A stretch of DNA of 64,000 nt from Lentibacillus populi (GCA_014642895.1 BMJD01000002.1:124001-188000), one strand, 5' to 3'. Positions 27,062 to 35,665 are shown, counted from the first letter of the stretch. Notes: generated from the letters alone by a model not told the origin. Numbers and translations are program-made.

Positions 27062-27853
27062 ATGGAGAAAACAGAATGGTATTTTGAATACGAAATTCAA
27101 CACAACCGTCCTGGGTTATTAGGTGATATATCCTCCTTATTGGGAATGTTGTCCATCAACATTATATCCATTAATGGCGTGGAAAATTCAAGACGGGGAA
27201 TGCTGCTTCTTTCCAAAAGGGATGAACAAATCACACGATTAAAATCAGTTTTACAAACAATGGATACGATAAAAATAACGAAATTGAGGAAACCTAAGTT
27301 ACGTGATAAATTAGCAGTCAGACATGGAAGATATATTCACAGTGATGTTGATGACCGGAAAACATTCCGGTTTGTCCGAAATGAATTAGGGTTGTTAGTC
27401 GATTTTATGGCCGAGTTATATAAAAAAGAAGGGCATAAATTAATTGGGATTCGTGGCATGCCGCGTGTCGGGAAAACAGAGTCAATTGTGGCAGCAAGTG
27501 TATGTGCAAACAAACGCTGGTTATTTGTATCAAGTACATTATTAAAGCAGACAATCCGGAGCCAATTAATTCAGGATGAATATAACAGTGATAATTTATA
27601 TATTATTGATGGCATTGTATCAACACGGCGTGCCAATGAAAAGCATTGGCAGTTAGTACGGGAAATCATGCAGCTTCCGGCAATTAAAGTTGTCGAGCAT
27701 CCAGATATATTTGTTCAGTCGACTGAATATGAGCTGGATGATTTTGATTATATTATCGAACTGCGCAGTAATGAGAATGAAGAAATTACATATGAACCAG
27801 TTGAGCGGCCGCAAGTGCATCAAGACAACGGTTTTTCGATGTTTGATTTTTAA
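27062..27853 (+). CDS. ymfK: DUF3388 protein YmfK: ACT-like domain plus P-loop
   Basis: A 263-residue protein of unknown function. The N-terminus (about 1-75) looks like an ACT domain (HNRPGLLGDISSLLGMLSIN followed by GVENSRRGMLL), usually a small-ligand sensor. The middle carries a P-loop-like GMPRVGKTE at about 131-139, with a downstream NLYIIDGI strand that could be Walker B. The combination of ligand sensor and nucleotide-binding domain suggests a regulatory ATPase, which is inference. ATG 27062 follows AAAGGAG at 27048-27054. It is conserved upstream of rodZ in B. subtilis. Confidence 0.85.
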   Translation: MEKTEWYFEYEIQHNRPGLLGDISSLLGMLSINIISINGVENSRRGMLLLSKRDEQITRLKSVLQTMDTIKITKLRKPKLRDKLAVRHGRYIHSDVDDRKTFRFVRNELGLLVDFMAELYKKEGHKLIGIRGMPRVGKTESIVAASVCANKRWLFVSSTLLKQTIRSQLIQDEYNSDNLYIIDGIVSTRRANEKHWQLVREIMQLPAIKVVEHPDIFVQSTEYELDDFDYIIELRSNENEEITYEPVERPQVHQDNGFSMFDF

Positions 27854-27870
27854 AATGGATGGTGTTATGA

Positions 27871-28770
27871 ATGGAAATAGGTGAAAAACTTAAAGAGGCG
27901 AGATTGGAAAAAGATTTATCACTTGATAGTGTACAGGAAACCACGAAAATTCAAAAACGATACTTAATGGCAATCGAGGAAGGGAATTTCCATATTTTGC
28001 CTGGTAAATTTTATGCAAAAGCATTTATTAAAGAATATGCAGCGGCTGTTGGATTGGATCCGAATGAACTTTTAGAGGAGTATAGAGAGGAAATTCCGCA
28101 AACAGAGGAAGAAAGTACAGCCCAATATACACGAATCCAGCGCTCAAGGAAAGAAAATGCGTCGACGAAAAGTCCGGCAGTGTTTTCATTTTTACCTACC
28201 ATTATTGTAGTCGTATTAGTGATCGGCATTGTTTTTGCTGCCTGGTATTTTTATAAAGAAGCAATTTCCAAGGATAGTGCTGGTCCGGTAGATAAACCGG
28301 ATGACAATGAAATTATTTATGAGCCGGACGACAATAAACAAAATGGAAAAACTGCAGATGATAATACGGCAGACGATTCAGCTGACGAAGAACAGTCTGA
28401 TAATACGAATGACGAATCTAATACTCCGGAGCCAAAATTAACCGTTGTGGAAAAGGGTACCGGTGCGAGCCCTGAATCAACATTGGAACTGGAAAATGCC
28501 GGAGATGAAATAAAAATAACACTTGAATCGGACGGCAATACCTATTTGGGAATGGAAAATGGTGATGGAAAATCTTACTACGCGCAAGAATTGTCGGCGG
28601 ATAATTCACCACAGGAATTCGATGTTTCGGATGATGAACGAATTTACCTGAATATCGGTAATGCACCTGATTTGAAAATAACAATCAATGGTGTTGAACT
28701 GGAATATCCGGCAGATCCGCAAGAAAATGTTCACCAAAAGCTATGGATCAATTTATCACCACCCGAATAA
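27871..28770 (+). CDS. rodZ: Cytoskeletal membrane protein RodZ (YmfM)
   Basis: A 299-residue bitopic membrane protein that links MreB filaments to the cell-wall elongation machinery. It has an N-terminal helix-turn-helix of the HTH_25 type (EIGEKLKEARLEKDLSLDSV onward, about 1-70), one membrane span around residues 106-130 and an acidic Asp/Asn/Glu-rich linker (about 130-190). The C-terminal DUF4115 domain is extracellular (about 200-295). This domain order is the RodZ standard. It starts 18 bases after ymfK and lies just upstream of pgsA, as in other Bacilli. Confidence 0.92.
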   Translation: MEIGEKLKEARLEKDLSLDSVQETTKIQKRYLMAIEEGNFHILPGKFYAKAFIKEYAAAVGLDPNELLEEYREEIPQTEEESTAQYTRIQRSRKENASTKSPAVFSFLPTIIVVVLVIGIVFAAWYFYKEAISKDSAGPVDKPDDNEIIYEPDDNKQNGKTADDNTADDSADEEQSDNTNDESNTPEPKLTVVEKGTGASPESTLELENAGDEIKITLESDGNTYLGMENGDGKSYYAQELSADNSPQEFDVSDDERIYLNIGNAPDLKITINGVELEYPADPQENVHQKLWINLSPPE

Positions 28771-28811
28771 AGCAAGTAAACATTTCAGCGGGCATTCGGC
28801 TAAATGTTCTA

Positions 28812-28850
28812 AAAACCCTTCCTCTAAAACGAATGTGGAAGGGTTTTATC
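28812..28850 (+). terminator. Intrinsic terminator of rodZ
   Basis: AAAACCCTTCC pairs perfectly with GGAAGGGTTTT. The T-tract at its 3' side is also the first bases of repeat B copy c. Confidence 0.85.
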
Positions 28851-28899
28851 ACGCATTTACGGGCGCTAATACCCCTACTGAATGAAGTTTTACATTATA
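28843..28899 (-). repeat. Dispersed repeat family B, copy c
   Basis: A 57-base copy aligning without gaps to copy e (50963-51019) at about 45 of 57 positions, including GTTTTATCACGCATT and TAATACCCC. On the minus strand it contains GTAAAACTTCATTC-AGTAGGGGTATTA. It overlaps the rodZ terminator end and lies just before the pgsA ribosome site. Confidence 0.8.
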
Positions 28900-28929
28900 A
28901 AGCACCGCCAAAAACAGGAGGTAAACATT

Positions 28930-29508
28930 ATGAATATACCTAACCGAATAACGCTATCACGTATTTGTTTAATCCCGATTTTTATTATCCTTCTTAGTGT
29001 TCCGTTTGACTGGGGCGAATGGCAAATGGGAGAGGCTGTACTTCCGGCTGTTGACTTTGCCGCAGCATTATTATTTATTGTTGCTTCCACGACCGACTGG
29101 ATTGATGGGTATTACGCGAGGAAATATAATCTGGTTACAAATTTGGGTAAATTCCTTGATCCGCTGGCAGATAAGCTGCTTGTTTCCGCAGCATTTATTT
29201 TACTAGTCGAAATGGACTTAGCACCTGCTTGGTTAGTAATTGTTATTATTAGCAGGGAGTTTGCGGTTACAGGCTTACGGCTGGTTGCGGCCGGAGAAGG
29301 AATTGTGCTGGCAGCTAGCAAGATGGGAAAGCTTAAGACGGTGACCCAAATTGTTGCAATCGCAGCATTGCTGCTACATAATTTTCCATTTGCCTATGTG
29401 AATTTTCCATTTGATAGGATAATGTTATATGTAGCCTTATTTATTACCGTTCTTTCTGGGTATGATTATTTTGCTAAAAATTGGAATGTAATGAGGGATG
29501 CAAAATAA
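28930..29508 (+). CDS. pgsA: CDP-diacylglycerol-glycerol-3-phosphate 3-phosphatidyltransferase
   Basis: Makes phosphatidylglycerol phosphate, precursor of the main membrane phospholipids. The 192-residue membrane protein has the CDP-alcohol phosphotransferase signature DWIDGYYARKYNLVTN...LGKFLDPLADK (from about residue 56), with all four aspartates, and several membrane helices. ATG 28930 is chosen because CAGGAGG at 28916-28922 is well placed; an upstream ATG at 28882 lies within repeat B copy c. Its stop overlaps the cinA start (TAATG). Confidence 0.95.
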   Translation: MNIPNRITLSRICLIPIFIILLSVPFDWGEWQMGEAVLPAVDFAAALLFIVASTTDWIDGYYARKYNLVTNLGKFLDPLADKLLVSAAFILLVEMDLAPAWLVIVIISREFAVTGLRLVAAGEGIVLAASKMGKLKTVTQIVAIAALLLHNFPFAYVNFPFDRIMLYVALFITVLSGYDYFAKNWNVMRDAK

Positions 29509-30755
29509 TGGGACAAATTAAATCCGAAATTATCGCTGTTGGCACGGAACTGTTACTTGGACAAATCGCCAATACAAACGCACAATGGATTTCACAGCAA
29601 CTGGCGCTGTCCGGAATTGATGTCTATTATCATTCTGTAGTGGGTGACAATTTAACCCGGGTTTACGAACAATTTTTACAGGCTTCGAAAAGATCTGATG
29701 TTATCATCGTTACGGGGGGGTTAGGTCCGACAGATGATGACTTGACAAGAGAGGCATTTCAACGCCTTACCAAGTTGGAAATGGTCGAACACAAAGCGTC
29801 AATGGAAAAGATAGCATCCTTTTTCCGCAAGCAGCAAAATAAGATGACACCGAATAATAAAAAGCAGGCACGCACTTTTGCTGGTGCTGAGGTAATTAAG
29901 AATAATGTTGGAATGGCACCTGGAATGATCGTCACCCATCAAGGAAAAACGTGGGTGTTTTTGCCGGGTGTACCAAAGGAAATGAAGCCGATGGTTACGA
30001 ATCATGTTCTCCCGGCACTCACAAAACGTACCGGTGAGTTTTCCATTATTCGATCAACCATGCTGCAATTTATTGGCATTGGTGAATCACGGCTGGAGCA
30101 TGAACTAAAACCAATCATCGATCAACAATCAAATCCGACCATTGCACCGTTAGCACAGGATAATGGTGTTGCCATTCGGATCACGGCAAAAGCAGATACT
30201 TCCAAAAAAGCAGAGCAGCTAATTCAGCAAACAAAGACACAAATATTGGATGGTGTTGGTCAATATTGCTATGGAGTTGATAATGAAACATTAGAAGAAA
30301 AAGTGTTTCAGTTATTAAAAGAAAAGGACTGGACACTGGCAGCCGCTGAAAGCCTGACAGGTGGTATGTTTTCCGATAAACTTGTGGCAATTGCAGGTGC
30401 ATCCGCTGTCTTTAGTGGTGGTATTGTTTGCTATGATACAAAAGTGAAGGAAAATGTGCTGCATATTTCCCCCGCAACCATTCGGGAAAAAGGGACTGTC
30501 AGTGAAGCATGCGCTCTGGAAATGGCAGCAAATGTCAGAAAGCTGCTGGATTCTACTGTTGGAATTAGCTTCACTGGCGTTGCCGGGCCAGACACCATTG
30601 AAGGGCAGCAAGCTGGTACCGTTTATATTGCAATTGTCACGAAGAACGGGAATGAGCAAGCTGAAAAGTTCACCTTTGCTGGTGATAGAGCAGCGGTGCG
30701 CAGAAAAGCTGTTATCAAAGGTTATGAAATTCTTTTTAACTATCTAAAATTGTAA
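29508..30755 (+). CDS. cinA: Competence/damage-inducible protein CinA (nicotinamide-nucleotide amidase)
   Basis: A 415-residue protein with an N-terminal MoCF-like (COG1058) domain starting [20 protein letters not shown], the [11 protein letters not shown] motif near residue 70, and a C-terminal CinA amidase domain with [15 protein letters not shown] and [10 protein letters not shown]. CinA proteins recycle NMN and related nucleotides. In many Firmicutes cinA is just upstream of recA, as here. The start ATG shares one base with the pgsA stop. A terminator follows its stop. Confidence 0.95.
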   Translation: MGQIKSEIIAVGTELLLGQIANTNAQWISQQLALSGIDVYYHSVVGDNLTRVYEQFLQASKRSDVIIVTGGLGPTDDDLTREAFQRLTKLEMVEHKASMEKIASFFRKQQNKMTPNNKKQARTFAGAEVIKNNVGMAPGMIVTHQGKTWVFLPGVPKEMKPMVTNHVLPALTKRTGEFSIIRSTMLQFIGIGESRLEHELKPIIDQQSNPTIAPLAQDNGVAIRITAKADTSKKAEQLIQQTKTQILDGVGQYCYGVDNETLEEKVFQLLKEKDWTLAAAESLTGGMFSDKLVAIAGASAVFSGGIVCYDTKVKENVLHISPATIREKGTVSEACALEMAANVRKLLDSTVGISFTGVAGPDTIEGQQAGTVYIAIVTKNGNEQAEKFTFAGDRAAVRRKAVIKGYEILFNYLKL

Positions 30756-30831
30756 AATGGTGTTCTTCATTATAGGAAAAATCGCTTTTTCAAAGAAAAG
30801 GTTACAACAAAATAGTGTTTTAAAGCAAAAC

Positions 30832-30870
30832 AGTCGGATAAAAAACAAGAACGTTTATTCGACTTTTTTG
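30832..30870 (+). terminator. Intrinsic terminator of cinA
   Basis: AGTCGGATAAA pairs with TTTATTCGACT (one G-T pair) followed by six T. Its 3' arm overlaps the LexA-like box of recA. Confidence 0.88.
30848..30861 (+). promoter_or_regulatory. LexA (SOS) box upstream of recA
   Basis: AGAACGTTTATTCG matches the Gram-positive box CGAAC-N4-GTTCG at eight of ten positions. It lies ten bases upstream of the recA -35. recA is a classic LexA target in Bacillus. Confidence 0.65.
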
Positions 30871-30899
30871 TTGGCAAAAAACGAAAAACAAGTTATGAT
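30871..30899 (+). promoter_or_regulatory. Sigma-A promoter of recA
   Basis: TTGGCA (30871-30876), a 17-base spacer, TATGAT (30894-30899). Confidence 0.8.
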
Positions 30900-30930
30900 G
30901 TATATAGTTAATTTAAAGGAGGTACAATCA

Positions 30931-31965
30931 TTGAGTGATAGAAAACAAGCTTTAGATATGGCGTTAAGGCAAATTGAAAAGCAATTTGGAAAAGGATCGA
31001 TTATGAAGCTTGGTGAGGAGCCAATACAGAAGATTGAAACGATCCCAAGCGGTTCTCTTGCATTGGACGTGGCATTAGGAATTGGCGGTTACCCACGCGG
31101 ACGGGTTGTCGAAATTTATGGCCCTGAGTCATCAGGTAAAACAACGGTAGCGCTTCACGCGATTGCCGAAGCACAGAAAAAAGGCGGACAAGCAGCGTTC
31201 ATCGATGCCGAACATGCACTCGATCCGACATATGCCCGTGCATTAGGTGTTGATATTGATGAACTACTTTTGTCCCAACCGGATACTGGTGAACAGGCTT
31301 TGGAAATTGCTGAGGCACTAGTAAGAAGTGGTGCGGTCGATATTCTTGTAATAGACTCAGTTGCCGCATTAGTTCCAAAGGCGGAAATTGAAGGTGAAAT
31401 GGGAGATTCCCATGTGGGTTTACAAGCACGTCTTATGTCGCAGGCACTGCGAAAACTGTCAGGGGCTATTAATAAATCAAAAACTACTGCAATTTTTATT
31501 AACCAAATACGAGAAAAAGTAGGAGTTATGTTCGGGAATCCGGAGACAACTCCTGGTGGCAGAGCCCTAAAGTTTTATTCCTCCGTAAGACTGGAAGTTC
31601 GTCGTGCCGAAACCTTAAAGCAAGGTAACGACATGGTAGGAAATAAAGCTAGAATTAAAGTTGTCAAAAACAAAGTTGCACCACCATTTAAACAAGCAGA
31701 AGTTGATATTATGTATGGCGAAGGGATTTCCAAAGAAGGTGAAATCCTTGATATTGGTTCCGATCTGGATATTGTCCAAAAAAGTGGTGCCTGGTATTCC
31801 TACAATCAAGAACGTCTTGGGCAAGGAAGAGAAAATGCCAAACAATTTTTGAAAGAAAATGAAGATGCCATGGCAGAGATTCATGACGCAATCAGGGCAC
31901 ATTATAATTTGGATGAATCCGATAACGAATCTGTGGAAGGTGAACAAGAAACGCTTGATGTTTGA
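30931..31965 (+). CDS. recA: Recombinase RecA
   Basis: Forms ATP-dependent filaments on single-stranded DNA, drives strand exchange and activates LexA self-cleavage (lexA is at 59.6 kb here). The 344-residue protein starts [20 protein letters not shown] and has Walker A GPESSGKT (64-71), [20 protein letters not shown] with the L1 region, and the [21 protein letters not shown]2/core. The start is TTG 30931, set by AAAGGAGGT at 30915-30923; an open frame extends upstream but covers the promoter and is not coding. The C-terminal acidic tail is normal. Confidence 0.98.
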   Translation: MSDRKQALDMALRQIEKQFGKGSIMKLGEEPIQKIETIPSGSLALDVALGIGGYPRGRVVEIYGPESSGKTTVALHAIAEAQKKGGQAAFIDAEHALDPTYARALGVDIDELLLSQPDTGEQALEIAEALVRSGAVDILVIDSVAALVPKAEIEGEMGDSHVGLQARLMSQALRKLSGAINKSKTTAIFINQIREKVGVMFGNPETTPGGRALKFYSSVRLEVRRAETLKQGNDMVGNKARIKVVKNKVAPPFKQAEVDIMYGEGISKEGEILDIGSDLDIVQKSGAWYSYNQERLGQGRENAKQFLKENEDAMAEIHDAIRAHYNLDESDNESVEGEQETLDV

Positions 31966-31988
31966 TTCATTAACATAACTGCATGGAG

Positions 31989-32031
31989 AAATAAATCCTT
32001 TGTCAAATAGATGGCAAGGGGTTTATTTTTT
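31989..32031 (+). terminator. Intrinsic terminator of recA
   Basis: AAATAAATCCTTTG pairs with CAAGGGGTTTATTT (two G-T pairs), followed by T. Confidence 0.88.
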
Positions 32032-32081
32032 GAAAGGTAAGAAAGTATATAAATTTGGGCTCTATTCTGCTCTCAGCAGAG

Positions 32082-32238
32082 TAGGCCACGTCCAGCTCCA
32101 GCGCCCAGCGACTAGTGGACTTCCTTCACCTTCGTACGATAAGTCAACATCGGTTCGCTTCCAGCTCACCGTGTTTCCTTTATCTCCTACGGCTCAGTCC
32201 AGTCCATACGTCGCTAAACGGACGCTTCCGCTTTTGTG
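32082..32238 (-). repeat. Dispersed repeat family A, copy A5
   Basis: A shorter, reverse-orientation copy. It runs from CCACGTCCAGCTCCAGCGCC through CTTCGTACGATAAGTCAAC and CCTTTATCTCCTACGGCTCA to CGCTAAACGGACGCTTCCGC. The central hairpin block is missing, leaving CTTCCAGCTCACCGTGTTTCC. The open frame at 32000-32284 across it is not a gene. Confidence 0.88.
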
Positions 32239-32309
32239 CTGGTATTTCATCCTCATCTATTATCAGGAACAAGCCAGTTTTTGAGCTTATATAATTAAGT
32301 TTCGTTTAG

Positions 32310-32339
32310 TTGTGACGTTTCCTTGACATTGGCTATAAT
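32310..32339 (+). promoter_or_regulatory. Sigma-A promoter of rny
   Basis: TTGTGA (32310-32315), 18 bases, TATAAT (32334-32339). It leaves a leader of about 120 bases before rny. An internal TTGACA is only six bases from the -10 and cannot serve as its -35. Confidence 0.55.
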
Positions 32340-32355
32340 GGGAATTAAAATTAAT

Positions 32356-32390
32356 ATGTATAATTTTATAATTTTTATTATACATTTTTT
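32356..32390 (+). terminator. Terminator-like hairpin inside the rny leader
   Basis: ATGTATAAT pairs perfectly with ATTATACAT and is followed by TTTTT. It lies between the promoter and the start codon, so it could act as an attenuator. The stem is A/T-rich and weak. Confidence 0.45.
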
Positions 32391-32466
32391 GTTATTTATT
32401 CATTGAACATGGTACATGCCGACAATAATGAATTGTACAATTTTATAGCAATAGGAGGTGAAATCC

Positions 32467-34026
32467 GTGGATATTACTTTAATCATCTCCATTTTGCTTA
32501 CCCTAATCGTCGGTATTGTTGTTGGTTATCTGATTCGTAAATCTATAGCTGAAGCTAAAATTTCCAGTGCAGAAAGTTTAGCGAAGCAAATAGTGGATGA
32601 GGCACACCGGAATGCAGATGCCGCTAAGAAAGAGGCACTTCTTGAGGCGAAGGACGAGAACCATAAACTTCGCCAGCAGACAGAGGAAGAATTAAGAGAA
32701 AGACGAAATGAAATGCTGAAGCAGGAAAATCGTCTGACACAAAAAGAAGAAAATCTGGACAGAAAGAGTGAAACACTGGACAAGCGAGAACTTTTGCTCG
32801 AGAAAAAGGAACAATCGCTTACAGAAAAACAACAACAAATTGAAGAAATGGAAAGCAAAGTGGAAGCGATGATACAAGAGCAGCAAACGGAGCTTGAACG
32901 CATTTCAGGATATACAACTGACCAGGCAAGGCAGGTTATTTTAGAGCGCATCGAACAAGAAGTATCACATGAATCAGCATTAATGATAAAAGAAGCTGAA
33001 AACCGTGCGAAAGAAGAAGCCGATAAAAAAGCGAAAAGTATTCTTTCCCTTGCGTTACAACGTTGTGCTGCAGACCACGTTGCTGAAACAACCGTATCTG
33101 TTGTAAACCTTCCAAATGATGAAATGAAAGGCCGTATTATCGGACGTGAAGGCCGGAATATCCGAACGTTAGAAACGTTAACAGGAATCGATTTAATTAT
33201 CGATGATACTCCAGAAGCGGTTATTTTATCGGGATTCGATCCAATTCGGAGAGAGACAGCCCGTATGGCATTGGAAAAACTCGTACAGGATGGCAGAATT
33301 CACCCGGCAAGGATTGAAGAAATGGTGGATAAAGCAAGACGCGAGGTTGACGAGTATATACGGGAAGTTGGTGAGGAAACAACATTTGAAGTTGGAGTAC
33401 ATGGTTTACATCCAGATTTGGTAAAAATTCTTGGACGTCTAAAATACCGTACAAGCTATGGTCAAAATGTGTTAAAGCATTCTACGGAGGTAGCATATTT
33501 AGCTGGACTGCTTGCTGCTGAATTGGGTGAAGATGAAACACTTGCTAGAAGAGCCGGCTTGCTTCATGATATCGGCAAAGCAATTGACCATGAAGTAGAA
33601 GGCAGTCACGTTGAAATCGGAAAAGAACTTGCAATCAAGTATAAAGAGCATGAAGTTGTAATCAACTCAATTGCTTCCCATCACGGTGATGAGGAACCGA
33701 CTTCCATCATTTCGGTTCTCGTAGCTGCAGCAGACGCACTATCTGCTGCAAGACCCGGAGCAAGAAGTGAGACGCTTGAAAATTACATTAAGCGTTTGGA
33801 AAAACTGGAAGAGATTTCAGAATCATTCACAGGTGTGGAAAAATCATTCGCTATTCAAGCAGGTCGAGAGATTCGCATTATGGTAAAACCGGATGAAATC
33901 GACGATATTGAATCAGTACGAATTGCCCGCGATATTCGCAAGCGAATTGAAGGGGAACTGGATTACCCGGGACATATCAAAGTAACGGTTATCCGCGAAA
34001 CAAGAGCAGTTGAATATGCAAAATAA
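32467..34026 (+). CDS. rny: Ribonuclease Y
   Basis: Membrane-anchored endoribonuclease that starts mRNA decay and is the core of the Bacillus RNA degradosome. The 519-residue protein has an N-terminal membrane anchor (about 4-22), a long coiled coil (30-150), a KH domain ([20 protein letters not shown], about 210-275) and an HD domain with [12 protein letters not shown] near residue 364. GTG 32467 follows AGGAGGTG at 32453-32460. It is flanked by inverted copies of repeat family A. Its modulator RicA and partner PNPase are also in this window. Confidence 0.97.
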   Translation: MDITLIISILLTLIVGIVVGYLIRKSIAEAKISSAESLAKQIVDEAHRNADAAKKEALLEAKDENHKLRQQTEEELRERRNEMLKQENRLTQKEENLDRKSETLDKRELLLEKKEQSLTEKQQQIEEMESKVEAMIQEQQTELERISGYTTDQARQVILERIEQEVSHESALMIKEAENRAKEEADKKAKSILSLALQRCAADHVAETTVSVVNLPNDEMKGRIIGREGRNIRTLETLTGIDLIIDDTPEAVILSGFDPIRRETARMALEKLVQDGRIHPARIEEMVDKARREVDEYIREVGEETTFEVGVHGLHPDLVKILGRLKYRTSYGQNVLKHSTEVAYLAGLLAAELGEDETLARRAGLLHDIGKAIDHEVEGSHVEIGKELAIKYKEHEVVINSIASHHGDEEPTSIISVLVAAADALSAARPGARSETLENYIKRLEKLEEISESFTGVEKSFAIQAGREIRIMVKPDEIDDIESVRIARDIRKRIEGELDYPGHIKVTVIRETRAVEYAK

Positions 34027-34086
34027 AACAAAAAAGTGGAAGTGTCCGTTAAGCAACGTATGGAATGCGCCCTGCCAAGCAGGGTG

Positions 34087-34125
34087 GTTCGGTGTTGCCG
34101 CCGGGAGCGGCGGTTTTAACCGAAC
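34087..34125 (+). repeat. Hairpin module 1 of repeat A6
   Basis: Outer stem GTTCGGT (34087-34093) / ACCGAAC (34119-34125). Inner stem GCCGC (34097-34101) / GCGGC (34107-34111). Five-base loop CGGGA and a conserved GGTTTTA spacer. Confidence 0.85.
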
Positions 34126-34183
34126 ATTCCTACGTAGGAGATAAAGGAAACACGGTGAGCTGGAGGCTGCAGGATGCAGGTCA

Positions 34184-34222
34184 GTTCGGTGTTGCAACAG
34201 GACGTTGCGATTTTAACCGAAC
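34184..34222 (+). repeat. Hairpin module 2 of repeat A6
   Basis: Same 39-base design: outer stem GTTCGGT (34184-34190) / ACCGAAC (34216-34222), inner stem GCAAC (34194-34198) / GTTGC (34204-34208), loop AGGAC, spacer GATTTTA. The inner stem differs from module 1 by two compensating base-pair changes. Confidence 0.85.
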
Positions 34223-34300
34223 TTCCTCTTTCATCGATGTTGACTTATCGTACGAAGGCGGGTGTTGTCCACTAGTCGCTGGACACTGGAACTAGAATAA

Positions 34301-34337
34301 ACAAAAGCGGTCGTAAATGACCGCTTTTGTTTTATTT
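34301..34337 (+). terminator. Intrinsic terminator of rny
   Basis: ACAAAAGCGGTC pairs perfectly with GACCGCTTTTGT, followed by TTTATTTT. It is placed beyond the repeat copy. Confidence 0.92.
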
Positions 34338-34445
34338 TGGCCTGATTCGCCGATTTCATTGCATTTAAGGTATAATAGTTTTGACAAACGTTGATGCGTT
34401 GTGAAACACTGAGAGTACACTATTTAGTTAGGATGATTACGAAGA

Positions 34446-35243
34446 ATGAAAATTTTATTTATTGGTGATATCGTTGGGTCACCAGGAAGAGATATGGTCA
34501 GGGAATATTTGCCAAGGCTGAAAGAAAAATACCGGCCGCACATGGTTATTATGAACGGTGAAAATGCCGCTTCAGGAAAAGGAATTACGGAAAAAATTTA
34601 TAAACAATTTTTAGAATGGGGCGCCCAAGTAATTACGATGGGCAATCATACATGGGATAAAAAAGATATTTTTGAATTCATCGATGATGCCAAATATATG
34701 ATCCGTCCGGCAAACTTTCCTAAAGGTACACCTGGAAAAGGGCTCGTTTTTTATCAGTTAAATGGTACTGAGGTTGCGGTTATCAACTTGCAAGGCCGTA
34801 CATTTCTTCCGGCGCTGGATGACCCATTCCGAAAAGTCGATCAATTAATTGCCGATGCGCAAAAACGAACGAAGATCATTTTTCTGGATTTTCATGCGGA
34901 AGCAACAAGCGAGAAACAAGCAATGGGCTGGTATGTTGATGGCAGGGTCAGTGCGGTTGTCGGTACACATACCCACACCCAGACAGCTGATGAGCGCATT
35001 TTACCTCAGGGTACCGCATATATTACGGATGCTGGAATGACCGGCCCATATGATGCAATTTTAGGTACAGAAAGAGAAGCAGTTTTGAAAAAATTTTTAA
35101 CCAGCTTGCCGGTGCGTTTTGAAGTCGATAAAAAGGGAAGAACACAGCTGAATGGCATTTTAGTGACAATTGATGATAAAACCGGTTTTGCCTCTAACAT
35201 GGAACGTATTTTAATTAACGATGACCATCCATTCTTCAGCTGA
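34446..35243 (+). CDS. ymdB: Metallophosphoesterase YmdB
   Basis: A 265-residue YmdB-family phosphodiesterase with all dimetal-site blocks: FIGDIVGSPGRD (Asp8), MNGENAASGKG, MGNHTWDKKDI (about 65-75), DFHAEATSEKQAMGW and GTHTHTQTADERIL. In B. subtilis YmdB hydrolyses cyclic nucleotides and is needed for switching from motility to biofilm gene expression. It lies between rny and spoVS as in that species. ATG 34446 has only a weak ribosome site. I could not identify a convincing promoter, although a TATAAT occurs at 34371. Confidence 0.95.
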   Translation: MKILFIGDIVGSPGRDMVREYLPRLKEKYRPHMVIMNGENAASGKGITEKIYKQFLEWGAQVITMGNHTWDKKDIFEFIDDAKYMIRPANFPKGTPGKGLVFYQLNGTEVAVINLQGRTFLPALDDPFRKVDQLIADAQKRTKIIFLDFHAEATSEKQAMGWYVDGRVSAVVGTHTHTQTADERILPQGTAYITDAGMTGPYDAILGTEREAVLKKFLTSLPVRFEVDKKGRTQLNGILVTIDDKTGFASNMERILINDDHPFFS

Positions 35244-35274
35244 TATTTGAATTATTTGAATTCTTCCTGCATAA

Positions 35275-35305
35275 TAAGGTAATAAGCTATCATCTCCAAG
35301 AATAT
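35275..35305 (+). promoter_or_regulatory. Possible sigma-H promoter of spoVS
   Basis: TAAGGTAAT (35275-35283), 13 bases, CAAGAATAT (35297-35305), resembling the sigma-H pattern RNAGGAWWW-N12-14-RNNGAATWW with a few mismatches. spoVS is sigma-H dependent in B. subtilis. Confidence 0.45.
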
Positions 35306-35348
35306 AGTTACATTAGAACTACATTAGTAAATGAAGGAGGTACTAGTA

Positions 35349-35609
35349 ATGGAAATATTAAAAGTGTCAGCTAAATCAAGTCCAAATTCAGTAGCAGGTG
35401 CACTCGCAAACGTCTTACGTGAACGTGGCTCAGCGGAAATTCAGGCAATTGGTGCGGGAGCATTAAACCAAGCTGTAAAAGCGGTGGCTATCGCCAGAGG
35501 ATTTGTTGCCCCTAGTGGAGTTGATTTGATTTGTATTCCAGCCTTTACCGATATTATGATCGATAATGAAGAACGGACAGCGATTAAATTAATTGTCGAA
35601 CCTAGATAA
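35349..35609 (+). CDS. spoVS: Stage V sporulation protein S
   Basis: An 86-residue Alba-like small protein (MEILKVSAKSSPNSVAGALA...), exactly the standard length and nearly invariant in spore formers. It is needed for normal septation timing and coat/germination steps in B. subtilis; its biochemical role is unclear. ATG 35349 is set by AAGGAGG at 35334-35340. A terminator follows. In B. subtilis tdh-kbl comes next, whereas here gltC-gltAB does. Confidence 0.97.
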   Translation: MEILKVSAKSSPNSVAGALANVLRERGSAEIQAIGAGALNQAVKAVAIARGFVAPSGVDLICIPAFTDIMIDNEERTAIKLIVEPR

Positions 35610-35629
35610 CTCTGAATTTATTTTTTTAT

Positions 35630-35665
35630 AAAAAGTGTTACGTGATCAGCGTAGCACTATTTTTA
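35630..35665 (+). terminator. Intrinsic terminator of spoVS
   Basis: AGTGTTACG pairs with CGTAGCACT (one G-T pair), flanked by A-rich and ATTTTTAT sequence; usable in both directions. Confidence 0.82.

Larger units (their letters stand above)
34027..34296 (+). repeat. Dispersed repeat family A, copy A6 (expanded, with two hairpin modules)
   Basis: Forward orientation, beginning AAGTGGAAGTGTCCGTTAAG and ending GTCGCTGGACACTGGAAC. Compared with A1/A2 it has two 39-base hairpin modules instead of one, separated by the TAGGAGATAAAGGAAACACG block. The open frame at 34065-34295 is within this repeat and is not called. Confidence 0.88.

Noticed and set aside
30757..30930. N-terminal extension of RecA by 58 codons
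   Set aside because: The extension covers the cinA terminator, the SOS box and the recA promoter, and RecA proteins start at the TTG after AAAGGAGGT.
32000..32284. Open frame of 94 codons after recA
   Set aside because: It begins in the recA terminator and runs through repeat copy A5; no ribosome site or family resemblance.
34065..34295. Open frame of 76 codons after rny
   Set aside because: It is entirely inside repeat copy A6, and its bases are explained by paired hairpin modules rather than codons.
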